Assembly: GCF_004004555.2 (NCBI RefSeq) | Contig: NZ_SACP01000014.1 | Coordinates: 103,750-167,749 of the forward strand | DNA from: Methylobacterium oryzihabitans | GTDB taxonomy: Bacteria > Pseudomonadota > Alphaproteobacteria > Rhizobiales > Beijerinckiaceae | DNA length: 64,000 nucleotides | Direction: 5' to 3' | The notes under the pieces: model-generated | Told to the model about the DNA's origin: nothing | Database searches by the model: none | What the model saw: the letters and a program-made list of their open reading frames with translations, nothing else | Shown here: positions 20,834 to 30,196 of the stretch, piece by piece | How positions within the stretch are numbered: position 1 is the first letter of the stretch | How the letters are laid out: each line of letters begins with the position of its first letter | Made by a program: the position numbers and the translations under genes

Positions 20834-21582
20834 GCGGTGCTCCCGAGATAGGCGGCGCGCACCTCCGGGTGGAGGCGGATGCCGGCCGGCGCGTCCTCGG
20901 CGATCTTGCGGCCGCGGGCCATGACGGTGATCCGGTCGGAGATGTCGAGCACGACGCTCATGTTGTGCTCGATCAGCAGCACCGCCATCTGGGCCCGCAG
21001 GGACAGGATCAGGTCCTTGGTCCGGTGGACGTCGTCGATGCCCATGCCGGCCAGCGGCTCGTCGAGGAAGATCATCTTCGGCCGGCCGGCCAGCGCCATG
21101 CCGATCTCCAGCGAGCGCTGGGCGCCGTGCGACAGGCCGCCGGCGCGCTCGTCGGCGCGGTCGGACAGGCCGATCCGCGCCAGCAGCTCCCCGACCTCGG
21201 CGCGGATGTCGGCGCGCCGGCCCGGGCCGCGCCAGAACACCCAGCCCTCCCCCGCCTCCCGCGCCTGCACGGCGAGCCGCAGGTTCTCGGCGACGGTGAG
21301 TCCGGCGAACAGGGCGGTGACCTGGAACGAGCGGCTCATGCCGTAATGGATGCGCCGGTGGACCGGGGCGCGGGTGACGGTGTGGCCGTCGAACACGATG
21401 CGCCCGCCGCTCGGGCGGCGCACCCCGGTCAGGGCGTTGAACAGCGTGGTCTTGCCGGCGCCGTTCGGGCCGATCAGGGCGTGGATCGTCCCCGGCCGCA
21501 CCGACAGCGAGAAGCCCGACAAGGCCTGGAAGTCGCCGAAGCGGACGTCGATCGCCTCGGCGACGAGCAGCGGCTCAGCCAC
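20830..21582 (-). CDS. livG: Branched-chain amino acid-type ABC transporter ATPase, LivG-like
   Basis: A 250-residue ATPase with Walker A GPNGAGKTTLFNAL, signature LSHGAQRSLEIGMAL and Walker B MIFLDEPLAGMG, the usual LivG form. I chose the GTG start at 21582 because GGGAGG lies six bases upstream and the protein then begins VAEPLLVAEAIDVRFG. An in-frame ATG at 21621 has no such site and would overlap livM more. The overlap with livM (eight bases) and with livF (four bases) indicates translational coupling. Confidence 0.92.
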
Positions 21583-22528
21583 GGGCCGCCTCCCGGTGGC
21601 GCAGGGCCGCGATCCGCCCACCGACGCTCCACAGGCCGCCCGGCAGGAACAGCACGAGGCCGATCAGCAGGAGCGCGATCAGCGCCATCCAGCGCGGCCA
21701 GATCTCGGACAGCGCCTCGGACACGATCATGTAGAAGGCGGCGCCGGCGAGCGCCCCGCCCGGCGAGCCGACCCCGCCGATCAGCGCCATCACGAGGAGC
21801 CGCTGGCTCATCTCGAGGTCGGCGTCGCTCGGCGGCACGAAGCCGAGGAAGACGACGTGGAGCGCCCCCGCGAGCCCGGCGATGCCCCCGGCGAGGGCGA
21901 GGGCCGCGGTCTTGTAGCGGGCGACCGGGTAGCCGAGCACGGCGCAGCGCGGCTCGTTCTCGCGGATCGCCGCCAGCACGCTGCCGAACGGCGAGGCGAC
22001 GAGGCGCTGCACCAGGAGGAACACCAGCAGGAAGGCCCCGGCCGAGAGGCCGTAGAGCGAGAGCGGGCCCTCGATCGGCAGGCCGAACAGGTCGAACCGG
22101 CGCGGCAGGCCCGACAGCCCGTTCTCGCCGCCGGTGACGTCCTTGAACGCCAGGGTCGCGAAATGCCCCATCTGGGCGAAGGCGAGCGTGAGCATGACGA
22201 AGTAGACGCCGTGGCGCCGCACGATGACGCTGCCGAGGAGCCCGGCCAGCGCCGCCGCGGCGAGCGTCGCGACGACGAGGGAGGGCACGAGCCCGAGCCC
22301 GGCATCGCGCAGGAGCAGCCCGCCGGCATAGGCGCCGAGCCCGAGATAGAGGCCCTGGCCGAACGACAGAAGGCCGATCGAGCCGAGGAGCAGCGTCACC
22401 GACAGGGTGCCGGTGGCGAAGATCGCGATCTGCACGGCGAGCGTCACCGGCACCAGGAACGGCAGCACCGCGAGCCCGGCGAGGACGACGGCACTGGAGA
22501 GGTCGGGGAAGCGGGGCATGTCGCGCAT
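21575..22528 (-). CDS. livM: Branched-chain amino acid-type ABC transporter permease, LivM-like
   Basis: A 317-residue inner-membrane permease with eight or more hydrophobic helices and the conserved LSFGQGLYLGLGAYAGG motif near residue 55, which is typical of LivM. The cytoplasmic loop that contacts the ATPase is near IRENEPRCAVLGYPVARYK. Its ATG directly abuts the stop codon of livH (TAG at 22531-22529). It forms the translocation pore with LivH. Confidence 0.94.
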   Translation of the reverse strand: MRDMPRFPDLSSAVVLAGLAVLPFLVPVTLAVQIAIFATGTLSVTLLLGSIGLLSFGQGLYLGLGAYAGGLLLRDAGLGLVPSLVVATLAAAALAGLLGSVIVRRHGVYFVMLTLAFAQMGHFATLAFKDVTGGENGLSGLPRRFDLFGLPIEGPLSLYGLSAGAFLLVFLLVQRLVASPFGSVLAAIRENEPRCAVLGYPVARYKTAALALAGGIAGLAGALHVVFLGFVPPSDADLEMSQRLLVMALIGGVGSPGGALAGAAFYMIVSEALSEIWPRWMALIALLLIGLVLFLPGGLWSVGGRIAALRHREAARG

Positions 22529-23392
22529 CTAGAGGCGTCCGAGCAGGCCGGCGGGCCGCAGCAGGATGACGAGCGCCATGGCGGCGTAGATCATGAGCTG
22601 CGCCCCTTCCGGCCACAGCGTGCTCATCAAGGACTGGATCAGGCCGATCAGCAGGCCGCCGACGAGGGCGCCCGACAGGGTGCCGAGGCCGCCCACCACC
22701 ACGACCACGAAGGCGATGCCGAGGGCTTCCGAGCTCATGAACGGCTCGACGCCCCGCAGCGGCGCCGCCAGCACCCCCGCGAGGCCGGCGAGCGCCGCCC
22801 CGAGGGCGAAGGTCGCCATGAACACCCGGTCGACGTTGATGCCGAGCAGCCCGACCATCTCGGCGCTCTCCGAGCCCGCCCGCAGGATCGAGCCGAGGCG
22901 GGTGCGCTCGATGGCGACCCACAGCACCACCCCGACGAGCACCGCCGCCCCGACCACCGCGAGCCGGTAGGCCGGATAGACGTAGGGGCCGAGGAACACG
23001 ATGCCGCTCAGGGCCTCGGGCACCGGCACGTTGTGGCCGAGCGGCGAGAACAGCAGGATGATGCCCTCCTGGATGATCAGCGCGACCGCGAAGGTGATGA
23101 GGATCTGCGATTCGTGCGGCAGCGCGTAGGTGTGGCGCAGCAGCGTGCGCTCGACGACGAGCGCGAGGGCCGCGACGAGGAGCGGCCCGAGCACCAGCGC
23201 CCACCAGAACGTCCCGGTCCACACCGCCACCGCGTAGGCGATGTAGGCGGCCGCCATGTAGAACGCCCCGTGGGCGAAGTTCACGAAGCGCAACAGGCCG
23301 AAGATCAGCGTCAGGCCGACCGACAGCAGGAAGTAGATCATCCCGATGCCGGTCCCGTTCAGGACCTGGAACAGCAGCAACTGGGCCGACAT
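22529..23392 (-). CDS. livH: Branched-chain amino acid-type ABC transporter permease, LivH-like
   Basis: A 287-residue permease with about eight membrane helices. It has the conserved LRFVNFAHGAFYMAAAYIAY segment at about 34-54, the hallmark of LivH, and the coupling loop RTRLGSILRAGSESAEMVGLLG. It pairs with LivM. The gene is separated from the upstream binding-protein gene by about 550 bases that carry a repeat element, so it may have its own promoter or depend on read-through. Confidence 0.94.
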   Translation of the reverse strand: MSAQLLLFQVLNGTGIGMIYFLLSVGLTLIFGLLRFVNFAHGAFYMAAAYIAYAVAVWTGTFWWALVLGPLLVAALALVVERTLLRHTYALPHESQILITFAVALIIQEGIILLFSPLGHNVPVPEALSGIVFLGPYVYPAYRLAVVGAAVLVGVVLWVAIERTRLGSILRAGSESAEMVGLLGINVDRVFMATFALGAALAGLAGVLAAPLRGVEPFMSSEALGIAFVVVVVGGLGTLSGALVGGLLIGLIQSLMSTLWPEGAQLMIYAAMALVILLRPAGLLGRL

Positions 23393-23606
23393 GCCGGATC
23401 GGGTCTCCTCGGGCAGGACGAGTTCCGCCTCGCTCGGGGCGGAGCGGGGCGGGGTGGGGCTGAGGTTGCAGGACGGGGTGGTCCGACGATCGTCTTAACT
23501 ATCCAGCGGCTTCGCCGTCCTCCGCGGTGACGCGAGGGGCGGCCAGTCGATGAGCCGTCGTTTTTCCCGAGGGGCGGGGCTCTTCTCCTCTCCCCGCGGG
23601 CTCACC

Positions 23607-23826
23607 GCTGTCCGGGGAGATTTCCTTTTAGAATCGAGCGCGGGACCCCCTCTCCCGAGTGGGAGAGGGGTAGGGGTGAGGGTGGAGACGGTGCAGGAAG
23701 TGGCGTCCAGGGTCGATCTGCGCAGCTTAGCCGTTGAGGCGTAATTCTGAACCCCAGCCACCCTCGCCCCCGGCCCCTCTCCCACTCGGGAGAGGGGAGT
23801 TGCTCCACTTCTTTTCCCCGGACAGC
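23607..23826. repeat. 220 bp repeat element with 11 bp terminal inverted repeats and two internal hairpins
   Basis: Terminal repeats GCTGTCCGGGG (23607-23617) and CCCCGGACAGC (23816-23826) are exact reverse complements. Inside are two strong hairpins in mirror order: CCCTCTCCC-GAGT-GGGAGAGGG (23648-23669) and CCCCTCTCCC-ACTC-GGGAGAGGGG (23774-23797), each with TAGGGGTGAGGGT-like flanks. It has no reading frame of its own that looks coding and resembles a MITE. It interrupts the operon between the solute-binding protein gene and livH. The rest of the 23393-23943 gap shows nothing I can identify. Confidence 0.82.
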
Positions 23827-23943
23827 CCTGCCGCAACCGGGGCGAGGAGGATGTCAACGATGCACCGTGCTCCTCATCCCGTTCGGTCACGGATCTCCTC
23901 GACGATCCGTCCGCATGCACGGACCGGCAGAGGCGCGTTCCAC

Positions 23944-25158
23944 TCAGAGCGTCGCCGGCATCCGGCAGCCGGTCTTCTCCGGCGGCAGGAACGCCTTGGT
24001 CGCGGCCACGATGTCGATGAGGTCGTTCTTGTCCTTCATCGCGCTCTTCGCCTTGCCGCGCATCAGGTAATAGTCCTTGATGACCTGATGGTCCTCGGCC
24101 CGGATCGTCTCGGTGCCGGTCGGCCCCTCGTAGCTCAGCCCCTCCAGGGCCTGGATGATCGCCGGCACGTCGGTCGAGTTCGCCTTGTTGATGCCCTCGA
24201 TCAGCACCTGGGCGACGGCGTAGCCGCAGGCGTGGAGGTAGTTCGGCACGTCGCCGGTCTTGGCCTTGACGATCTCGGCCACGCGCCGGCCGCCCGGGGT
24301 GTCGATCCCGTGCCAGAAGTTCGCGCCGAAATAGACGCCGTCGCAATTGTCCGGGCCGAGCGCCTGGAACTGGTCGAGGCCGGTCGACCACACCGCCAAG
24401 ATCTTGGTGTTGCGCTTCATGCCGTAGCTGATCGCCTGGCGCACTACGTCGACGGTCTGGTTGCCGAAGTTGCAGATCGCCAGCACGTCCGGATTGGCCG
24501 ACAGCGCGTTGGCGATGTAGCCGGAATACTCGCGGTCGGACAGCGAGTGGTAGCTGTTGCCGACGTGCTCGATGCCCTTCTCCTTGAAGATCTCCTTGCA
24601 GTTGGTGAGCAGGCTGTCGCCGAAGACGTACTGGCCGGTGATGGTGTACCAGCGCTTCGCCTTGGGGAACTGCTCGATCAGCGGGCGCACCGTGGCGTTG
24701 ACGGCGCTGTAGGAGGCGACCGGCCAGCGGAAGCTCGACTTGTTGCAGTCCTTGCCGGTGATCTCGTCGGCGCCGGCCTCGTTGACGTAGACGCCCTTGC
24801 GGTTGAACACCTCGCGCTGGACCGCGAGCCCGATCGCCGAGTTGGTGCAGCCGATGACGTGGCGCACGCTGCGCTGGGTCATCGCGTCCTGCACCTTGCG
24901 CACCGCCTCGGCGGCGTCGCCGCGGTCGTCGAGCAGCAGGTAGTTCAGCTTGTGGCCGCCGGCCGTGCCGTACTGCTCGAACGCCCATTTCGAGCCGTCG
25001 TTGAGCGCCGCGCCGACATTGGCGAAGGTGCCCGACAGCGAATAGACCGAGGCGACGTCCAGCACGCTCTGCGCGTTGGCGCGCCGGATCAGGCCGGGCG
25101 CGGCGAGCGAGACCGGTGCGGCGGCCAGACCGGCCAGGATGTGTCTGCGGTTCATCAT
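23944..25158 (-). CDS. Periplasmic substrate-binding protein of a branched-chain-type (HAAT) ABC transporter
   Basis: A 404-residue protein of the type I periplasmic-binding (Peripla_BP_6/LivJ-like) fold. The N-terminus MMNRRHILAGLAAAPVSLAA is a signal peptide with an RR pair resembling a Tat signal, with cleavage likely after the ANA near residue 29. The mature part begins with VASVYSLSGTFANVG, the usual first strand and ligand loop. The ATG overlaps the stop of the upstream flavin oxidoreductase gene (ATGA). Family members bind amino acids, amides or aromatic acids; the operon context with hyuAB suggests an amide, lactam or hydantoin-like ligand, which is inference. Confidence 0.92.
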   Translation of the reverse strand: MMNRRHILAGLAAAPVSLAAPGLIRRANAQSVLDVASVYSLSGTFANVGAALNDGSKWAFEQYGTAGGHKLNYLLLDDRGDAAEAVRKVQDAMTQRSVRHVIGCTNSAIGLAVQREVFNRKGVYVNEAGADEITGKDCNKSSFRWPVASYSAVNATVRPLIEQFPKAKRWYTITGQYVFGDSLLTNCKEIFKEKGIEHVGNSYHSLSDREYSGYIANALSANPDVLAICNFGNQTVDVVRQAISYGMKRNTKILAVWSTGLDQFQALGPDNCDGVYFGANFWHGIDTPGGRRVAEIVKAKTGDVPNYLHACGYAVAQVLIEGINKANSTDVPAIIQALEGLSYEGPTGTETIRAEDHQVIKDYYLMRGKAKSAMKDKNDLIDIVAATKAFLPPEKTGCRMPATL

Positions 25159-26315
25159 CGCGCTTGCCCTCCCGTCGATTCCGCCGGAACGCCGGCACGC
25201 GCCGCCCGCTCGCGCTTGTCGAGCCACCAGCCCCAGGACGGCGGCCAGCGCTCGAAGCGGTCGTCCACCCCGAGGGCGCGGGCCGCCCGCAGCGGCCAGT
25301 GCGGATCGTGCAGCGCCTCGCGCCCGATGGCGACGAGGTCGGCGCGCCCGTCGCGCACGGCGGCATCGGCGAAGTCCGGGGTGGTGATGAGGCCGACCGC
25401 CATGGTCGGCACCCCGGTCTCGGCCCGGATCCGCTCGGCGTAGGGAACCTGATAGCCCTCGGGCCGCCGGACCATCCGGGTCGTGGTGCGCTCGCCGAGG
25501 CCGCCGGAGGAGCAATCGACCACGTCGACCCCGGCCGGGCCGAGCCGGCGCGCCAGGGCGACCGACTCGTCGAGGCTCCAGCCGCCGGGCTGGTCGTCGA
25601 CGCAGGACAGCCGCACCATCAGCGGCCGGTCGCCGGGCCATTGCGAGCGGACCGCCTCGACCACCTGGAGCAGCAGGCGGATGCGGCCGTCGAAATCCCC
25701 GCCCCAGGCATCGTCGCGCCGGTTGGCGAGCGGCGACAGGAACGAGTGCAGCAGGTAGCCGTGCGCCGCGTGGATGTTGAGGACCCGGAACCCCGCGGCG
25801 GCGGCGCGGCGCGCGGCCTGCGCGTAGTGCTCCAGCAGGCGGGCGATCCCGTCGGCGTCGAGCGCCACCGGGACGTGCCAGCCGGGATTGGCCGGGACCG
25901 CGCTCGCCGCGACCGTCGTCCAGGGCCGGTCGCCGCCGCCGTCGTGGAGCGGCGCGTAGCCCTCCCAGGGGCGCGAGACGCTGCCCTTGCGGCCGGCATG
26001 GATGAGCTGGGTGCCCGGCACGGCGCCCGAGCGCGCGATCTCCTCGACCAGCCCCGCCAGGGCCGGCACGTGGTCGTCCGACCAGACGCCGAGGTCGTGG
26101 CGCGTCACCCGGCCCTCGGGAACGACCGCCAGCGCCTCGGTGACGAGGAGGCCGGCGCCGCCGAGGGCGAGGCGGCCGTAATGCTGGCGGTGGAACCCGG
26201 TCGGCACGCCGTCGTCGCCGGCCATGTATTGCTGCATCGGCGAGATCACGATCCGGTTCGGGAGCGTGACGCCGCGCAGGGCGAGCGGGGCGAAGAGGTG
26301 CGGCGCGTCGGTCAT
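25155..26315 (-). CDS. NADH:flavin oxidoreductase, Old Yellow Enzyme family (YqjM-like)
   Basis: A 386-residue FMN-dependent TIM-barrel enzyme. It has the N-terminal LFAPLALRGVTLPNRIVISPM and the active-site HAAHGYLLHSFLSPLANRRDD segment (catalytic/His ligand region near residue 178). The DYA-like substrate region and the VGLITTPDFADA phosphate-binding part of the barrel follow. YqjM-type enzymes reduce activated C=C bonds. It lies between hyuB (54 bases upstream) and the binding-protein gene (overlapping) and so belongs to the same operon. It may reduce an unsaturated intermediate of the imported compound. Confidence 0.93.
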   Translation of the reverse strand: MTDAPHLFAPLALRGVTLPNRIVISPMQQYMAGDDGVPTGFHRQHYGRLALGGAGLLVTEALAVVPEGRVTRHDLGVWSDDHVPALAGLVEEIARSGAVPGTQLIHAGRKGSVSRPWEGYAPLHDGGGDRPWTTVAASAVPANPGWHVPVALDADGIARLLEHYAQAARRAAAAGFRVLNIHAAHGYLLHSFLSPLANRRDDAWGGDFDGRIRLLLQVVEAVRSQWPGDRPLMVRLSCVDDQPGGWSLDESVALARRLGPAGVDVVDCSSGGLGERTTTRMVRRPEGYQVPYAERIRAETGVPTMAVGLITTPDFADAAVRDGRADLVAIGREALHDPHWPLRAARALGVDDRFERWPPSWGWWLDKRERAARAGVPAESTGGQAR

Positions 26316-26369
26316 CCGGCCCTCACGAGGTGGCGCGGCCGGGAGGATCCCGGCCGGTACGATGGGGGC

Positions 26370-28049
26370 CTACTCGGCCGCGGCGGGCAGCGAGGTCCAG
26401 GCGGCGGCGCGGGCCGCCGAGATGATCCCGTCCTCCTCGTCCCGGCGGATCCGCTCGGACGGGCGGGCGGCCGGGTCGCCGTAGCCGCCGCCGCCGCCGA
26501 CCGCGATCGTCACGACGTCGCCGGGCCGCAGGTCGAGGGCGGTCTTCGACGGCAGGGCGATGACCTCGCCGTCGCGGCGCACCTCGCAGAAGCCGGTGGT
26601 GCCCGGCCCACCGCCGAACAGCCCGTCGGGCGCGCGCCGGAAGCGGTCGCTGTAGAGCGAGAGCCGCACGCCCTCCTGAAGGATCTCGTAGCGGCGCAGG
26701 AAGCCGAGCCCGCCGCGCTGGGCGCCCCCGCCGCAACTGTCCTGCCGCAGGGCGTATTCCACCACCCGGAAGAACGGAAAATCCTGGTCCAGGGCCTCGA
26801 CCGGCGTGTTGGTGCAGTTCGACAGGGGCGAATCGACCGCGTCGCAGCCGTCCGACTCCGCCGCCGCGCCGTAGCCGCCGCCGAAGATCTCGAGATAGAC
26901 CGACCAGCCGCGGTCGCCGAGGCGGGACAGCACCCCGACCGTGGTGGTGTCGAAGCCGCAGGCGATGACCTTCTCGGGGACCGCCTGCGCCAGCGCCTTC
27001 ATCACGGCGTTCCAGGCCCGGAAGCTCGCCTCCATCCGGGCCCGTACCGGGGCCGGATGGTGGGGGTTGAGCAGGCTGCCCTTGGGCGCCGTGACGGTGA
27101 CCGGGCGGGCCGAGCCGGCGTTGAACGGGATGTCGGGGCTCGTCAGCACGCCCTTGACGCAGGACAGGCTGGCCGAGACGGTGGCGGCGAACGGCACGTT
27201 GAGGTTGCGCCGCACCTGCGGGGCGGTGCCGGCGAAGTCGATGGCGATGCTGTCGCCCGAGACGGTGACGGTGGCCTTCACCGGCAGCGGCGCGTCGGAG
27301 ATGCCGTCGTCGTCGACCGCGTCCTCGCCGTGATAGACGCCGTCCGGCACCGTGCGGATCGCCGCCCGCATCCGGGTCTCGGAATAGTCGAGCAGGGCCG
27401 CCATCACCGCCCGCAGGGTCGCGACGCCGTAGCGCCCGGCGAGTTCGGTGAGCCGCGCCGCGCCGATCGCGTTGGCGGCGATCTGGGCGTCGAAGTCGCC
27501 CATGGTCTGGTGCGGCACCCGGACGTTGGCGCGCAGGATGCGCTGGAAGGCGCCACCGTTCCAGTCGCGCGCCATGTTGAGCTTCACCGGCGGGATGATG
27601 AGCCCCTCGGAATAGACGTCGGTCGCCGCGGTGTTGAGGCCGGGATCGCCGCCCGAGATGTCGAGGTGGTGGGCGACCGAGGCCGAGAAGCCCAGCACCT
27701 CGCCCTCGAAGAAGATCGGGTGGAAGAAGAACACGTCCTGGAGGTGCTGCCCGCCGGAATAGGGATCGTTCATCACGAAGAAGTCGCCCTCGGCGAGGGT
27801 CTCCTTCGGGTAGAGGGCGAGCGCCGGCTGGATGACGTGGCCGATCGTGCCGAGCTGCATCGGGATCAGCTCGGCCTGGGCGATGGTGTTGCCGTCGGCG
27901 TCGAGCAGGGCGGCCGAGCCGTCCTGGGCCTCGCGCAGGACGGTGGAATAGGCCGAGCGCACGAGCTTGGCGCCCATCTCGCGGGCGGCCGAGACGATCG
28001 ACTGGCTGATGACGGCGTAGTCGACGGGATCGAGGGACGAGGCGCTCAT
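26370..28049 (-). CDS. hyuB: Hydantoinase/oxoprolinase beta subunit (HyuB family)
   Basis: A 559-residue protein with the HyuB hallmarks: DPVDYAVISQSIVSAAREMG at the start, QLGTIGHVIQ, FVMNDPYSGGQHLQDVF near residue 90, and DISGGDPGLN. It also has the C-terminal GGGGGYGDPAARP motif. With HyuA it forms an ATP-dependent enzyme that opens a cyclic amide such as N-methylhydantoin or 5-oxoproline; acetone and acetophenone carboxylases share the fold. Start ATG 28049 overlaps the hyuA stop by four bases. Which substrate is used cannot be determined here. Confidence 0.94.
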   Translation of the reverse strand: MSASSLDPVDYAVISQSIVSAAREMGAKLVRSAYSTVLREAQDGSAALLDADGNTIAQAELIPMQLGTIGHVIQPALALYPKETLAEGDFFVMNDPYSGGQHLQDVFFFHPIFFEGEVLGFSASVAHHLDISGGDPGLNTAATDVYSEGLIIPPVKLNMARDWNGGAFQRILRANVRVPHQTMGDFDAQIAANAIGAARLTELAGRYGVATLRAVMAALLDYSETRMRAAIRTVPDGVYHGEDAVDDDGISDAPLPVKATVTVSGDSIAIDFAGTAPQVRRNLNVPFAATVSASLSCVKGVLTSPDIPFNAGSARPVTVTAPKGSLLNPHHPAPVRARMEASFRAWNAVMKALAQAVPEKVIACGFDTTTVGVLSRLGDRGWSVYLEIFGGGYGAAAESDGCDAVDSPLSNCTNTPVEALDQDFPFFRVVEYALRQDSCGGGAQRGGLGFLRRYEILQEGVRLSLYSDRFRRAPDGLFGGGPGTTGFCEVRRDGEVIALPSKTALDLRPGDVVTIAVGGGGGYGDPAARPSERIRRDEEDGIISAARAAAWTSLPAAAE

Positions 28050-30064
28050 GCGGGGATCCGGGTCATGAGGAGGTTGCCGGCGTCGTCGCGGACCACGCGC
28101 CAGCCCGGCGGCAGCCACAGGGTCGAGCTGTAGCCCTCGACGAGGGCGCTGCCGTCGAGGGGCGCGCCGGGCCGGATCGCCGCGGCCTCGACGAGGCGGG
28201 CCGAGACCGGGCCGGAGGGCGTCCAGACGGTGATCGCGTCGCGGGTGGCGGCGCGGGACGGGCGCTCGCGGTTCTCCGGCAGGGCGTCGAGGCGCCGGCG
28301 CACGCCGAAGCGCAAGCCCACGATCTCGACCTGCCGCCCCGGCTCGCCGCCGTGGAAGTAGATGCGCCGGTGGGCGGCGTCGAAATCCGCCGCGAGGTCG
28401 GCGGCGCGCAAGCCCGGCAGGCGGGAGGGATCGACCGCGACCGGGATCTCGAACGCCTGCCCGACGAAGCGCATGTCGGCGGTGAGGTCGAAGTCGAGGC
28501 CGCCGCCGAGCCCGAGCGCCCGGAACTCGGTCTCGGCGCCGGCACGGAAGCGCGCGAACTCGTCGGCGAGCACCGGCGGCGCCTCGGCCGAGAGCGGCAT
28601 CCGGCGGGTCAGGCCGGAGACCTTGACGTAGTCGGCCGAGAGCAGGCCGAGGGCGGAGACGACGCCGGGATTGGGCGGCACCAGCACCTCGGTGATGCCG
28701 AGTTCCTCGGCGATCTCGGCGGCCAGCAGCGGGCCGGCGCCGCCGAAGGGCAGCAGGGCGTAGCGGCGCGGATCGTGCCCGCGCTGGGTCGAGACGAGCT
28801 GGATCGCCCGCACGATGTTGGCGACGGCCAGCCGGATCGCCGCCGCGGCGGCGTCGCGCACCGACAGGCCGAGGCGGCCGGCGATCGGCTCGAAGGCGCG
28901 GTGGGCAGCGTCTGGGTCGAGGCGCATCGTGCCGCCCAGGAAGGCGTCCGGGCGGATCGTCCCGCGCACCAGATGGGCGTCGGTCACCGTCGGCTCGGTG
29001 CCGCCGCGGCCGTAGCAGGCCGGACCCGGCACCGCCCCGGCGCTGCGCGGGCCGACCCGCAGCATGCCGCCGTCGTCGATCCACACCAGGGAGCCGCCGC
29101 CGGCCCCCACCGTCGCGATGTCGAGGACCGGCGTGCGGATCGGCAGGCCGTCGACCTCCGTCTCGGGCGCGACCGAGGGCTCGCCGTCGACGACGAGGCA
29201 GACGTCGGTCGAGGTGCCGCCCATGTCGAAGGTGATGAGGTTGCGCCGGTCCGAGCGGCCCGCCTGCCGGATCGCCCCGACCACCCCGGCCGCCGGGCCG
29301 CTGAACAGGGCGGTGATCGAGTTGCGGCGCATCGCGGCGGCGGGCAGCCGGCCGCCGTTCGACTGCATGACGCTGAAGCCGCCCTTGAACCCGGCCGCGG
29401 CGAGCGTCGCCTCGAAGCGGTCGAGATAGCCGTCGATCACCGGCTGGACGTAGGCCGACAGCACGGTGGTCGAGGCGCGCTCGAACTCGCGGAACTCCCG
29501 GGCGATCTCGTGCGAGCAGGCGATCCGGGTGCCGGGCAGCCGCTCGGCGAGGAGGTCGCGCAGCCGCGCCTCGTGGACCGGCGCGGCGTAGGCCGAGAGC
29601 AGGCAGATCGCCACCGCCCCGTAGCCGCCCGCCGCCAGGGCGGGGACGAGGTCGGCGAGCACGGCCGCCTCGTCGAGGGGCGTCACCACGGCGCCGGCGG
29701 CGTCGAGCCGCTCGGTGACCTCGAAGCAGTCCCGGCGCCGCAGCGGCGGCGCGGGCTTGGCGTAGCGCAGGTCGTAGATGTTGCGCCGGCCGTGGCGCTG
29801 GAAGAACAGGATGTCGCGGAAGCCCCGGGTGGTGACGAAGGCCACCGCCGCGCCCTTGCGCTCGAGGATCGCGTTGGTGGCGACCGTCGAGCCGTGGACG
29901 AGGTCGGTGACGGCGGCCGGGTCGATGCCCGCCGCGGCGAGCGAGGCGAACGCCCCCTCGTCCGGACTGGCCGGCGTGCTCGGCACCTTCACGACCTCGA
30001 CCCGCGTGCCGTCCACGGCGACGAGGTCCGTGAACGTCCCCCCGACTTCGATCCCGACCCGCAT
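28046..30064 (-). CDS. hyuA: Hydantoinase/oxoprolinase alpha subunit (HyuA family)
   Basis: A 672-residue ATP-binding subunit of the ASKHA fold. It begins MRVGIEVGGTFTDLVAVDG and carries the phosphate motifs HGSTVATNAILERKG and LITFDMGGTSTDVCLV, then the C-terminal hydantoinase A domain. It phosphorylates the cyclic amide, or its bound carboxyl, for ring opening by HyuB. ATG 30064 has a GGACGGAG-like ribosome site upstream. It is the first gene of the 30064-20120 operon and faces the XRE-cupin regulator gene across a 130-base region. Confidence 0.94.
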   Translation of the reverse strand: MRVGIEVGGTFTDLVAVDGTRVEVVKVPSTPASPDEGAFASLAAAGIDPAAVTDLVHGSTVATNAILERKGAAVAFVTTRGFRDILFFQRHGRRNIYDLRYAKPAPPLRRRDCFEVTERLDAAGAVVTPLDEAAVLADLVPALAAGGYGAVAICLLSAYAAPVHEARLRDLLAERLPGTRIACSHEIAREFREFERASTTVLSAYVQPVIDGYLDRFEATLAAAGFKGGFSVMQSNGGRLPAAAMRRNSITALFSGPAAGVVGAIRQAGRSDRRNLITFDMGGTSTDVCLVVDGEPSVAPETEVDGLPIRTPVLDIATVGAGGGSLVWIDDGGMLRVGPRSAGAVPGPACYGRGGTEPTVTDAHLVRGTIRPDAFLGGTMRLDPDAAHRAFEPIAGRLGLSVRDAAAAAIRLAVANIVRAIQLVSTQRGHDPRRYALLPFGGAGPLLAAEIAEELGITEVLVPPNPGVVSALGLLSADYVKVSGLTRRMPLSAEAPPVLADEFARFRAGAETEFRALGLGGGLDFDLTADMRFVGQAFEIPVAVDPSRLPGLRAADLAADFDAAHRRIYFHGGEPGRQVEIVGLRFGVRRRLDALPENRERPSRAATRDAITVWTPSGPVSARLVEAAAIRPGAPLDGSALVEGYSSTLWLPPGWRVVRDDAGNLLMTRIPA

Positions 30065-30122
30065 GCTGCGATCTCCGTCCTCGTGGACATGAAAGCAGGG
30101 CCCCGGTACGATTGCAACGGCA

Positions 30123-30147
30123 TTGAAAAAGAATGTCGGAATTTTTA
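30123..30147. promoter_or_regulatory. AT-rich candidate operator between hyuA and its divergent regulator
   Basis: In a GC-rich background the block TTGAAAAAGAATGTCGGAAT (30123-30142), followed directly by TTTTA, stands out. It has an A5...T5 dyad around a GTC centre, the kind of site XRE-cupin regulators bind. It lies midway between the two divergent starts and probably overlaps the hyuA promoter. This is a prediction. Confidence 0.4.
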
Positions 30148-30196
30148 GCCGGGCCACCGAGTCTCCTTCTCGGCACGGCCTGTCAGGAGCATGACG

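Noticed and set aside
23550..23940. Short frames in the gap between the binding protein and livH
   Set aside because: They fall within the repeat element with mirror hairpins and show no protein-like sequence.
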